Below, piece after piece: positions 25,663 through 38,200 of a stretch of 64,000 nt of DNA (the first letter of the stretch is position 1; the number at the start of each line of letters is the position of its first letter). A model generated the notes under the pieces. That model made no database searches. It saw only the letters and a list, made by a program, of their open reading frames with translations, and was not told the DNA's origin. The position numbers and the translations under genes are program-made. Origin of the DNA: Cruorifilaria tuberocauda (taxonomy: Eukaryota > Nematoda > Chromadorea > Rhabditida > Onchocercidae); NCBI GenBank assembly GCA_013365365.1, contig JABVXU010000115.1:1-64000 (forward strand). Direction: 5' to 3'.

Positions 25663-27959
25663 TTAATCATTACTATATTTCGCCAAATGGATGCATTGAT
25701 GTATTCATATTAGTATTTATTATTATTTTAATATTAGTATTAGTGTTATGACTATTACTGTATTTTGCCAAATGTATTCATAAACTTGATTATTTCTATG
25801 ATAAGTGTTAAAATCATGATTTATATCATCACACAAATTTAATTTTATTCCAAATCGTTGAGTAAATTCAAATTTAAAGAGAAAATATTAGGTGAAATTT
25901 AATCAGATCAAAATAACAACGTTATAAATTTACTGATAAAATTTGACAACAACCCATTTCATGCATGCATTTGATATTTATTATATTGTCAATAAATTGA
26001 TGGAACACTTTGGCAGTTTATCGGAACAGGAATTTAACGTGTGTACGCGTGTAAAATCATGAAACTTATCAATCAACATTTTGCATTTTTGGAATTTCGT
26101 TTTCCTATTCATCTCAAAATTGTACTAGATGTGTGTAAGAGAAATAGCGGGAAGAGATTGAGATGTTGCGGGAGGAAGAAATGAAGAAACTGGTTTATTA
26201 CTGGTTTATAGCGGGGGAGTGAGAGAGATGTACGGGGATGAAAGGAATCGCCGTTGGGTAAAGTTGTTTGAAATTCTAAAATGGACGGTCGTTATTGATG
26301 AAGTTGTTATTGTTGTTGTGCAATAACCATAACATTACAGGAAATAGCGGTCTCTTTGCTTTCTCTCTCTTTCTACCTCTCTCTCTCTCTCCCGGAAATT
26401 CCACCAGTGTTTCTGTTATTACTGTTTACAAAATTCGCAAATTGATAAATCTGTGATATTTTCAATTTATTCACTTACAAAATTATCGTCTTAATTATCT
26501 TTGTTTGCAAGTTTGATTTAGCAATACTATGAAATTTAAAAATTTTATAAACTTTTTCACATTTAATTTTTTAACTTAATTTAATTCAATTTAATTTTAA
26601 TTAATCACATTGAATTGGAATAAAATTTAAATATATCATATTTATTATTTCTTGAATTTTTTTTGAAAAAGAAAAAAACTGAAATAGAATTTTTGTTTAC
26701 CAGGTTACCTTTAATACAGTATTATCTAACTTTATCACTAATTGAAGTATTTTTCGGAGTAAATTTTTCAGTAAAACTTCTAAGTAACAAATCTAAAAGG
26801 TTTTTTATCCTTTTCTTAAATATTTATTGAGGAAAATTTTCTTCTTATTTTTTTTTTTACTTTAAGTACAAAAATTTAATTCACTTTCTTTCGCTTAAGT
26901 AAAAGTTAAAGAAGCTAAAGAAAGACAACAACAAAACAAACTTTCTTTTCCACTTTTCACTTCTCTCCCATTTTTCTTCAATACAATAACAACTTAACTG
27001 TAAACTAAATCATCAATGTTAATTAATTGTTTTCACAATTAAAAAAATAATTTAATTATTTGAAAATTTCAATAACTTATTTCCGGAAAGAATATTACAC
27101 TCTACTTTTATTCTGTTTCATTATTTTATTGAAGTTATGATAAAAATCAAACTGTTTACACGTATAACGTTGCACGAATCACGCTGCACTTATCACGTTT
27201 GCACGTGTCACGTTGCACGCAGCAAAATTTTATTTACACACTTTTTCCATTTTCCCTTTTATTTTTTTATTACTAATTGAAATGATACGGTCATACTTAT
27301 CCATTTAACATATCAGTTAGGTAACAAATTTAGTTTGCGATATTTTATTACCTGAAATTTTCAAATTAAAATTTTTTTAAATTTGCAAGTTTGAAACATA
27401 GATGAAAGGTGGAAAATGTCCTTAATGGATTTTCTTGCATTTATCCCTCCAACTTTAGACCATTGTTCTCTACAAAAATACAAATTCATACTTTCACTTT
27501 TCGGTTGCATTTGTTAAACTTTAATTTTGAAATATGGAACTGAAAATTCAACGATAAATTTTCAAATATGTTAAAATATTAACAAACTCAAAGTATGGTA
27601 CTTGAAATTTACTGAAAGCCAATATTAAAATTAATTTAAATTAGAATCCTTCTTATCAATTAAATTATTAATATTATATTATAATTTGATTTAAAAAAAA
27701 TAAATTAAAGTTATACAAAGTAATTTAATTAAGTAAATTAAAGTTATGCATTATTTGTTTATAAACTTGTATATTTATTCTTTTAGCAGTAAATATTTTG
27801 ATTTCATTAACAATCTTGTTGTTAATCAAACAAAAATGTTGAAAATTATTTTCAAGTAAAAATTTGAATTTAAAATTTCAAATATTAAATTTAATTTTTC
27901 TTTAAAAATTCCACAATTCAAATATGCAAAGAAATTTCTAAGGTAAGACGAGAAAATGA

Positions 27960-28330
27960 TGAAATCTTTAAAAGTAATGCTCCATTCATTTTCACCATTG
28001 CTGCAATTCAAACTGTCGGAAACCGGATTGATAGTGAAGAAAAAAAATCTCTTCTTTCATTCATTTATGTTATTTCATTCTTTGCTGTTTGCCGGAAACC
28101 GGATTGATGGTGGAAAAAAAACCTTTTCGTTTCACTTATATCATTTCATTCTTTGCAAATAGCAAAGAATGATTTTAGGAAATGAAATCGAAAAGGTTCT
28201 AATATTACTTTCATTCTTTGCTATTTACGGTATGATTTTTGGAAGTCAAAAAATTCTAATATTACTTTTCACACTTTGCTATTTGTGATATGATTTCCGG
28301 TAACCGGAAAATTCTAATACTATTTAAATC
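27960..28330. repeat. Degenerate repeat with CATTCTTTGCT words
   Basis: Copies of a segment with TTTCATTCTTTGCT followed by a CCGGAAACCGGATTGAT-like part recur about four to five times. The spacing is about 70-80 bases. A nested inverted repeat lies at 28120-28198. Confidence 0.55.
28120..28198. repeat. Imperfect inverted repeat, about 37-bp arms
   Basis: The inner stem CATTCTTTGC (28147-28156) pairs perfectly with GCAAAGAATG (28162-28171) across a five-base AAATA loop. The outer arms AACCTTTTCG (from 28120) and CGAAAAGGTT (to 28198) also pair, with mismatches between. Confidence 0.7.
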
Positions 28331-31300
28331 TTTTTAAATGAAAATTTTTAACTTTTCTTATATCCATTAAATTTTTCAAACGAATTTCATTTCAATCTTC
28401 AAATTATCGTGACATTTTTATCCGCAATGTCCTTTTGTAAAGTTTAAGACCAAAGATTATTTTAGTTGAATTTGAAAATGTCTTTTTCATAAATTTACTT
28501 TTCTACAGGGATAACCAAATATCAATTGCAATTTAAGGAGATTATGTGCAACCTCCTGACCTTTAGACTATAACTTTTCCATCTTACAATAAATAGACAT
28601 AACTTTTAACCGTACGTTAATTTTCATTCTTGAATTACTTCAATTCAAATCTTCAATTAATAAATTTCCAGTAAAGATAAACTTGATGATTCATATATGA
28701 ACTATTCATTAGTAATAGATAAAATAGGTAAACTCGTTTTGAAAATTTTTTTTTCTGATGATTTCATAAAGGATGAAACGTTTGTGTATATTCCTTTTTT
28801 TTTAATTTTTTCAAAATTTAAATTATTGAACAATTTTTCAGAGTATTAATAGCTCATATTTTAATTATATTTTATGCATTTTTACACCGCTATTTCCATT
28901 CAATAAATGAATAATTTGAAATTTTCAAATTACTATTTTTTACTTTCAGAGAAGTAATTTCTATCTGAAAGTTTTCACATATGGCTTAATTAATTATACT
29001 TTTAGGTTACTTACTTTTAAGTAAAACATTACACGAAAAACTTAATTGATAAAAAAAGTACGAAATTAATAATGATGAAAGAGGAAACTGAATTTACTCA
29101 AATCTCTTCAAATAGTTTGTACAAAGTAAGTTATACAACGTGCTATCAGTATACGTGAAAATCCGGCGTATAACGTAAGATACGTGAAATAGCAAATATT
29201 ATTAAGCGTAAAATTCATATTACTTTATCATTTGCACTTTAATCCTTTAAATGTTCATAATTTTCCACCGTGATATCAGATATTTGTCATAATAACGATC
29301 GCATATTTTCCTAATTATTTCACGCACGAGTAACTTCTACTAAGTCATACATTTACGTAATAATAATGATAAACGTAAGATATCAGAGAATCATGAAAAA
29401 AGCGTAATTACGGATCGATAGAATGATGAGGATTAGGTAAAATTGATCGAGTAAATAGACGATATTAATGAAGTAAAAGTGAATCGGTTTATTAAGTATA
29501 CCTGATGGATCGAGTTATTGACATATGTGTGATAAGGTGATAAGAGCTAAACAACAGGTATGGCGGAATTGTCAATTGTGGTTGTTTGCATGTTCGAGAA
29601 GAACTTTTGTCACAGTCATACAACACTTCCCTCTTATCATTCCCACTTTGATGTTGTTCAACGATTTAGTGATTGCAATCTGGATTTTATCAAAATCAAG
29701 TTTGATTGGTTAATTATCCGTAATCTCTGTCTCTTTCATCCTGTCTCTCTCTCTCTCTTCTTTTCTCTCTTTATCATAACTATAATTCCCCTTAAATCAT
29801 TTCAATAATCTCTTCCATGATAATTTCATAAACTTTTACTTTTTTAATAGTGCAAATTTAAATTTGAATTTAATATTTTCATATGAAAGTTTACTTCATA
29901 AAATTAAGTATGTTTGATTTGTTTAAAATTTAAAACAAATTTCATTGAATGAATTTGAAAAAGTATATTTATAATAACTTTAACTAAGTAATTCTTAACT
30001 TCATAGTATATTTTTGATAAAATTGATATTGATAAGGAATAGAATGTTGAAGAGAATAAAGTTGAAGTAAGTTATCGAATTAGTCATACTTGTAAAAAAC
30101 CTGCTTTGATATTTATAATCTTTTTTTTTGACTTCATGCTACTGTAATTACTTTTTAAATCATTCCTCTTCTCATTTCTTTATTGATTTAGTATTATGAA
30201 TCAAGAAGGAATGCAAGTATTTCTTTTCAAAATTTGAAATTTCAGGTGAGTAATTGTTGACGTACGCTTATTTCAAACCTAAATTAGACGTATTTCACGT
30301 GTTGGAAAATTTAGAAATTAAAAAAATTTTATTAAATGCAATGATAATAATTGGTAGTATTATGGTTTAAGAGAAATGATGTTAATTGATAATTTTAAAT
30401 TTTGTAGATTTGAAAAACGAAATTGAATCATTGAAAAAAATTATGATAGATTTCTTCTTTTTCTCTTTCTCTTTTTTAAATTAAAAATAAATTTCTTCGT
30501 TTTAAAAGAAACGATAAATTATTTCAACAAAACGACCAGAAAATTATTAATTTTATTTAAAGAAAATTTGATTTGAGGGAAAAAAGAAAATGAAAGAGGT
30601 ATTTAACAATTCGATATTAAAAATTTTAATTAACGATAACGGTTCGTTCTCCTTCTTTCTTCTTTTTTTTTCTCGAATACGAAAAATCTTATTGAAATAA
30701 ACAAACATTACAACGATAATGATAACGATAGCGTAAATTTTATCATTATTATTTTATCGAATTCACTAATTTTTTTTTCAAACATTAAGTAATCAATAAA
30801 GTATTTCACTGTATTTTTGAAAATTAATATTCCTTTCATTAATTGATTCAAAAAATTCCTTTAAATTAAAAGTTTTATGAAAATTATGAATCAATATAAG
30901 TAAGTCATCACAAAACTTATCACTATCACGTTCACTACAACTTATCACTTATCACATCATATCACTATCACGTTATTCTATTATCATAGTACAATATTAT
31001 TGATATATGTAATCAGAGTAAATATTATCAAATTTTCAAATCAGTTAAGCAGCTTGGCAAATAAGTTGAATTTCGAGTTAGTCGAACAATTGAAATAAGC
31101 AATTAAAATATATAGAATATGATGATGAATGAATTTTTATTTTTTTTCAAATATAATAAATAATTTATGCGATTTGAATAGAATTAAAAAATCCAAATTT
31201 TAGGAAAGAAAATCATGATAATTTTAATATGAAAATGTAATGAGGTTTTAATATAGTTATTAATTCAACAATCTAATTATCCTAAATCATTAATTATTAG

Positions 31301-32193
31301 ATCATTAAATTATTAAATCACTAAATTGATCTATGCATTTCATTAAGATTTTTTTTTGATATATTAAAGGAATACTTTAATACTTTAACAAACATCACAA
31401 TTTTATCATTGAAATTATCTCCCTCTTCAATATAATTCAATAGTTTTTATTGGAATATCTAATTTTAAATTCTTTGTTTCATTTTATTTTATATCACTTA
31501 TCAATTTTAAATTCTTCATTTTAAATTTTTAAATTAGTTTCATCTTACAAATATTTAGAATACTATCAATTTAAACGATTCATCTGCCATAAATGCTATT
31601 AGCCTGAAATGATCATCGAATAATCTTGATTGCTAATTTATGATAACTCATTTATTGCTCTCTTATTTGTTCTAAGTATTACAATTGATATGAAATATTT
31701 GTCAGAATTTGAAATTTATCATCCATCGTTATCACCAATACAATTTTCTAAATCGCTTCATACTTTTTATTGTTAATTTAACTAAATATTTTTAAATTTC
31801 ACTGAAATAACATTTTCATGTTTTACGCACTTGACGTGTTCATGACGTACGTGGTTCTCGAGAGTGTGATAAAAAGAAATACATTCATGTAATTCATTGT
31901 ATTCTTTCATTAGTTAATTAATTTCCATCGAAATAGTTTACTTCATCCATCGTTAATTCCTAGGTTACGTCATTTTTACCCATCATGCTTACGTGTGATA
32001 TTGCGAATTACTTTAACAGTCATGATAAGAGTGATACACTGTAAGCTATCGGTCATTGTAAGCTAAATAAAAATCAGTCTTCCTGTAATTAAGTCTTACA
32101 ATCCTTTTGTTCCTATTTTGCTCATAATTTATCCTAAATCTTATTAGTAATAATTCGGAAGAAACTAATCAATAATTTGTATCTCTTACAATA

Positions 32194-32201
32194 AGTTTCA
32201 G
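32194..32201 (+). promoter_or_regulatory. Likely trans-splice acceptor of mup-4
   Basis: AGTTTCAG ends at 32201, 16 bases before the start codon of the MUP-4-type gene, with no recognisable coding exon upstream. A nematode spliced-leader site is the simplest reading. Confidence 0.5.
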
Positions 32202-32217
32202 CTGATCAGAGTTGCAA

Positions 32218-35200
32218 ATGAAACCTCGGGATCTATGGCTTTCACTGTTACTTATCATCATTCAACACACTTTTATCAGCTTGCAACAACAACAACAATT
32301 GAGGGACGGTAAGTATGATTGATAAGAGATCGATATCATTTCATTGTTTTTTTTTCAACAACTTACAATAATTAACTTTTTAGGTTACTTTGCTTTAAAG
32401 TTTTCATAAAACGAAGAGAATATTGAAAGAAAGAAAGAAAAAACTTAAAAAATTCTAATCAAAGTTTACTTTGAGATTTCATACGGAAATTGTAATTTTC
32501 TCAAAAATAAAATTATTTCATTTTTATAATCTAAAATATTTTTCGAACTAAATTATTTAGAAAGACATTTTGGATGTCAAGTGGACGATCCGTTAGCTTG
32601 TGATCAAAGTAAGTATGAGGTATGTTTATTCCGTAATGGTGCTTACACCTGTCAATGTCCCCAGGGTATTGGCCGAGCAAACGATGGACGATGTATTGTC
32701 GTAAATGAATGCCGTGAACCACGTCTTAATGATTGTCATGAACATGCAATATGTATCGATCAGGTTGGATCATTTCGAAAATTCCATCAAATTTTATTAA
32801 TAAAAGAAAATTACTTAAGCTTAACTTAAGATTGCTTAAGCCTAACATTAATTACTATTTATTTTAATTAATTACTTACCTAACATTAATTGTCTAAAAA
32901 AGAAAAATTAAAAAAGTAAATATTTCGAGAAAAATTGTCAGTCAAAGTTTACTTCAAAATTATTTTCGATATTTAATGAGTGTGTTTATTTGTCGTTAAA
33001 AAGTTTTAACTTTCCTTTCTGTTCGTTTTTTTTTCTTTTAACTAAGATTTTTACTCGAAAAAGAAAAGCAAATGTTATTTGACAGTCAAGACCAGTTTTT
33101 ATACGATGAAATCGTTGGGTGAAATTTTTTCGTTTAAATTGTAAATACTGAAATAAATGTTTGATAAAGAAAAGAAATCGACTAGTGTAATTGATTGATT
33201 ATTACTTTAAATTACTAATAACATTGATTAATTATTATTTTATATTAGTTAATTAATATGAGATGAATAAACAACGAGTGATAAAATTTACTTAAAATTA
33301 CAAGTTTTGCTTAATTAGAACTTTTAATTAAAAAAGGATTGATATTCACAATTATTGTTCCACAAATTAATATTTCTAAATTGAATAGCCGAACAGTTAT
33401 GATTAGAGAGAGTAAAGGTAAAGTAACTTAAAATACCATAAAATACCGTAAGTTATCCTACTGCAACATATTTCCGATCGCTTGAATTAACATTATTATC
33501 ATACTGTAAACAACTATCTTTACAAAGTATTAATTTGAACTTTTTTGTTTTACCTTATAACCTTTGCATAGAAATAAGACTTACTTAGAAAAAAATCGAT
33601 TATGCCGCAAATTAAACCCAACTTACTCTAACTTTGGAAGATATCGATCGTATGATTAAAGAAGAGAGGGAAAATACTTAAATAATTATTTCAAAGCTCG
33701 AAGGGAAAATTACTATTATTAAATGATATGGAAGTAAATAAGAAGTAATATCAAAAGTATTTACAAAGTATTAATTCGAAAATTTTCAATTCTAAGTTAA
33801 TTTTAGGAAAATTAACATATTTAGAAAGTTCAATAAATACGAGGTGATAAGAAAGGATGAGAAATATGAGAGGACAACAAATTTGATTTGATAATATATC
33901 TCTAGTAAGTAATAAGGTTACTTACAATTTAAACTTCATCCTGTATTTCCCTGTATTTCAACTTTATAATTCAATAAGAGTCAGTAAATAAAATAGTTTT
34001 TAATTTTTATCTGTTATAAAAGTATCTACTGTACACGTTACTTACTACGTGTAAATTTAGTACTAGGGCATACGTAAAAATACGTAAAAATGTTTGTTAA
34101 CCAATCAAGATAGATTATTATTGAGGTTTTTTGATGATTTTTACTGCATACTTATCTGCAAGCATTTATTTCTTTCATTTCGAGACTATTTGTTAACCTG
34201 TAATTAAAATTTTTCATTTGAAAAGATTTAATTTAAGGATATAACAAATTTAATTTTCAAGTCGGAATCGAAGAATAATTCAATAAATTCTTTTGTTTGT
34301 CTAAAATATAAACTTTTCCTAAATCATTAAAATTTCAGATTGAAGGTTATACGTGTAAATGCTTGAAAGGTTTCGCTGATGTATCGGAGAATCCGGTAAG
34401 TAAACCAGGTCGAATATGTCAGGAAGAGGTGAATGAATGTGCTAATCCGAACAGTCATAATATTGATTGTTCCGAAAATGCTCAATGTAAAGATACAGCG
34501 AAAGGTTTTACGTGTGTTTGCAATCCAGGATTTACGGATATCAGTACTCATTACTCTCGATTACCTGGTAGAAAGGTAAAATTTGCTATGCTAACTGTAG
34601 TAATACACTTGTATCATGAACTAAAATAAAATAAATTAAACTAAAATACTACTAAAATATATTTCATCTTCAATAATAAATAATAGGTAATCAAATTAAG
34701 ATCAGTTATCTTGCTAATGATAATTTTGATAATTCAATTGATTTGCTTATCACAGTTACTTTGTTAAATTTGTATTGCATAGATTTCTTCGATTTATTTT
34801 AGTGCGTGAAAAATGTAAATGAATGTACCAATGGTAACAACGATTGTTCGAGAGATGCTGAATGCATCGATCAACCGGTCGGGTCGGTACTTATCGCTAT
34901 CACTTTTCCGCTCTTCTTTCTCCTTTAATAAATAAACAAACATAAATCGAAACGAAATTACTTCAACATTTAAATTTTAATTAAATTTTGCACTTTATTC
35001 TGATTAATTAAATTTTATATTTAATTAGTGAATTTTATATTTAATTATTGAAATTTGAATGGATTCATGCGAAATTTGATAAATCATTTAATAATAACAT
35101 AAAGAAAGAAATTATCATTTTCAAATATTAATTCAATTATTACTTTTTACTCTTTTTTGTCTCAAATTATTTTCTGTCAAGATATTTTTCAATTCACAAA

Positions 35201-38200
35201 ATTTGCACATTTAATTTCGATAATTAAATTATGAGATTGAAAAAAACAGATCTCTCGTTTGCTCTCAGAGGTTATCATTTAAGAATTTTATCATTCGATT
35301 TGTTATCAAGAAGTTTATCTATTGATAAAATGAACTTCAAAGTAAAAGCTAAACATTTTAGCAACGCTTATCCTGAAAACAGAAATTATTATTATTTAAA
35401 TTTCATTTTTAAAATTTTTTCAAATCTTATTATAATTCAGTATGCAAGCGCTATTCATTTTATATCTTTTAAATGATTGTGATAAGAGATATATTTCTCA
35501 AATTATCACCTTATCAATAATCAACTTTACTCCTTAAAGCCAATCATTAATAATAAAGCATTTAAGAGATATGGATAATCGTTGAGAAATTCAAGCTAAT
35601 TCAAGTAATCTACAATCTACCTCAGCTAATTCATAATGCTACTTTAGGTATATTTGCAAATGTAAGGATGGATTTGTGGATGCAAGTCCAAATATCACTC
35701 ATTATCCAGGCCGTCATTGTATTGCGCCGAAAAGTTCCAAATATATCAATGGAATGAAACATAAAGAAGTAGTTTTTTTATCCATGTTATTCTCTTACAA
35801 AATAAAAATTTTATGAATTTAATTTTTTAAAAATTAATTCTTAGAAATTAATTACCTACAAAGTATAATTTTTTTTCACGAAAGTAACTTAACTTTTACT
35901 GATAGAAAATCAATCGATAATTTTGGAAAGTTTTGATTATTTTTTTTATTCCAGATCTCTCAATTTATTTCAAAAATTTAGATCTCTCAATAATATTTCA
36001 GCAATTTCATTGTCATCCAATCTTTAAACCAACTTGTTCCATGAATCAGATATGTTCAGTGAACGATGATGGCGTACATTCATGTCAATGTCCGCCACCT
36101 AGCACTTTGACCCCTGATGGACGGTGCATATGTAAATTCTAATATCCATTGTACATTTAATTTAAATTGAAAAAAATCGGAGGATTAAAATTTGAAAAAA
36201 TCGTTTAACATTTTAATTATATTTTTAATACATTGCTATTTCAGTTTTTCTTTTAGAGATTTCGGAATGATTTTGAAAAAATTAAATGAATTAATTCGAT
36301 TGATTTCCTATAAAAATTTCATCTGTAATTGATTTCGAGCATTGAAAAATGCGTTTGTTTCGAAATGTTTCATTCAGATTAAAATTAATAACAGAAAATA
36401 AAAGAAGAAATTAAAAAATTATCATTTATTAATCAATTTAATACTTTTCATTCTCTTTGTTGAAGCATTTAATCGCTGTAAAAAGCATACCGACTGCGAT
36501 TCGGCTGCGATTTGTTCGAATACATTTGACGGATATGAATGTCAATGTCCACCGGGATTCCTGGATAGATCATCTGATCCTTTACGACTACCAGGAAGGA
36601 AATGCGCTAAATGTAAATTGCATTAATTTGCTTTAACTTTAATAAAACTTAAAATCATGATGATAAAAACATAAGCTTATCCAAATCATAATACTTAACA
36701 CTAAAAACAAAAATAGTAACAACAGTAACAAACAATAAACAATAAACAATAACAATAAACGGTAACAAATAATAAAAACAATAACAATAAAAACAGGAAC
36801 AACAAATAATAAATAATAAAAATGATAAACAATAAAAATAATAAACAATAAAAATGATAAACAATAAAAAAGTAAACAATAAAAATAATAAACAATAAAA
36901 ATAATAAACAATAATAAGCAATAAAAAAAGACTCAAAAATGAACTTTAATAAATCAATAAAGGAAAAAATTAATAAAAGAAAAATCAAAAATTCATATCC
37001 GCAAAAATGATATCACAAAAAAATAAAAACTTTATGTTTCGTTTTTTTTTGTCGACATCGATAAGATGAAAATTAACATTAAATTAAATTAAAATTAAAT
37101 GAAATAAAATTTTATGAAGAAAGTAATATTTTCATGTAACAGGTACTGTATTACAGTAATTAATGAGTGTGGCACAAATCAGCATGATTGTTCACCGTAC
37201 GCTGCGTGTATCGATACGCTGGAATCGTATTTGTGTCAGTGTAATGCTGGTTTTACGGATGTTTCATCACGTTATGATTTAAAACCTGGACGACGTTGTG
37301 CTCAATGTTTGTGATACATATTACTTTTAAAATTTAATTATAGATAAAATTTATTCGTAATTAATTTTAATTAAAATGAATTAATTACAGCTAAAAATCA
37401 ATGCGCTAATCGTTTGACAAATTCATGTGATGAAAATGCGGATTGCGTAACGTTACCGGATGGTTATACTTGTACTTGTATTGCCGGATATTTTGACGTT
37501 TCCAGTAACGCTAAATTACCACCTGGACGTGTATGCACCTTACAAACTAAATGGTAAGGAAAAATCAAATTTTTTTTTTTTTTGAAGTTATAACTTAAAC
37601 GACTGTTACGTCATATTTATACATTTGTCTATGTGTTCATTTTTGATAAGTTTATTTTCTATTACTTTATTCATATAAAGTTAATATGTATAATTTACTA
37701 TTATCAAAGTAGCATAAGGCCAATTGTTAAAAGATACCATACTGATACTTAAAATAGACCCTAAATTTATTAACTCTTCTCCTAATGCTAACTGTCTCGA
37801 GGATATTTTCCGCTTTACATTAGTAAAAGTAATAACAGAACTTTATCGATGATAACAAGCAAAGTAAGTGCCATATGAATTTTGATTTCTGGAATATTCT
37901 AAGTTTGTTTTACTTGTACATTTAGCTTTCCGGAAATTCATATGACAATAATTAATATCAATAGTATAATTGAAATAACACTTAATACTTTTAAGCCCAG
38001 CTCAAGCAACAGATCTTGTTTTCCTGCTCGATGGAAGTGGTTCGATTGGTTCCGATGTCTTTCATAAAGAGGTTTCAAAGTTTATTAAAATTTTTAAACT
38101 TTAAACTGAAAACGAAATTGTCATCTACAAAAATTATGTCTACAATTCGAAATTCCTACTTTATTAATTACACTGATTATGAAACTAAAATAATACTGAA

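Larger units (their letters stand above)
16330..32200. other. 16-kb gene-poor region upstream of mup-4
   Basis: I find no protein-coding exon with matching splice signals and no RNA gene in this stretch. It holds many simple repeats, listed separately, and long homopolymer runs. Open frames in it are Leu, Ile, Phe and Tyr-rich products of the base composition. It may hold distant control elements for the MUP-4-type gene that follows; that is inference. Confidence 0.5.

Noticed and set aside
29525..29808. Overlapping 62- and 82-codon frames
   Set aside because: They run into a CT-rich repeat and overlap in different frames. Only the short 5' piece has a donor, and I list it as a weak finding.
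36639..36988. Overlapping minus-strand open frames rich in Phe, Leu and Tyr
   Set aside because: They are the translation of an AATAAACAATAAAAAT repeat inside intron 7 of the MUP-4-type gene. All three frames are open, which is a sign of simple sequence and not of coding.
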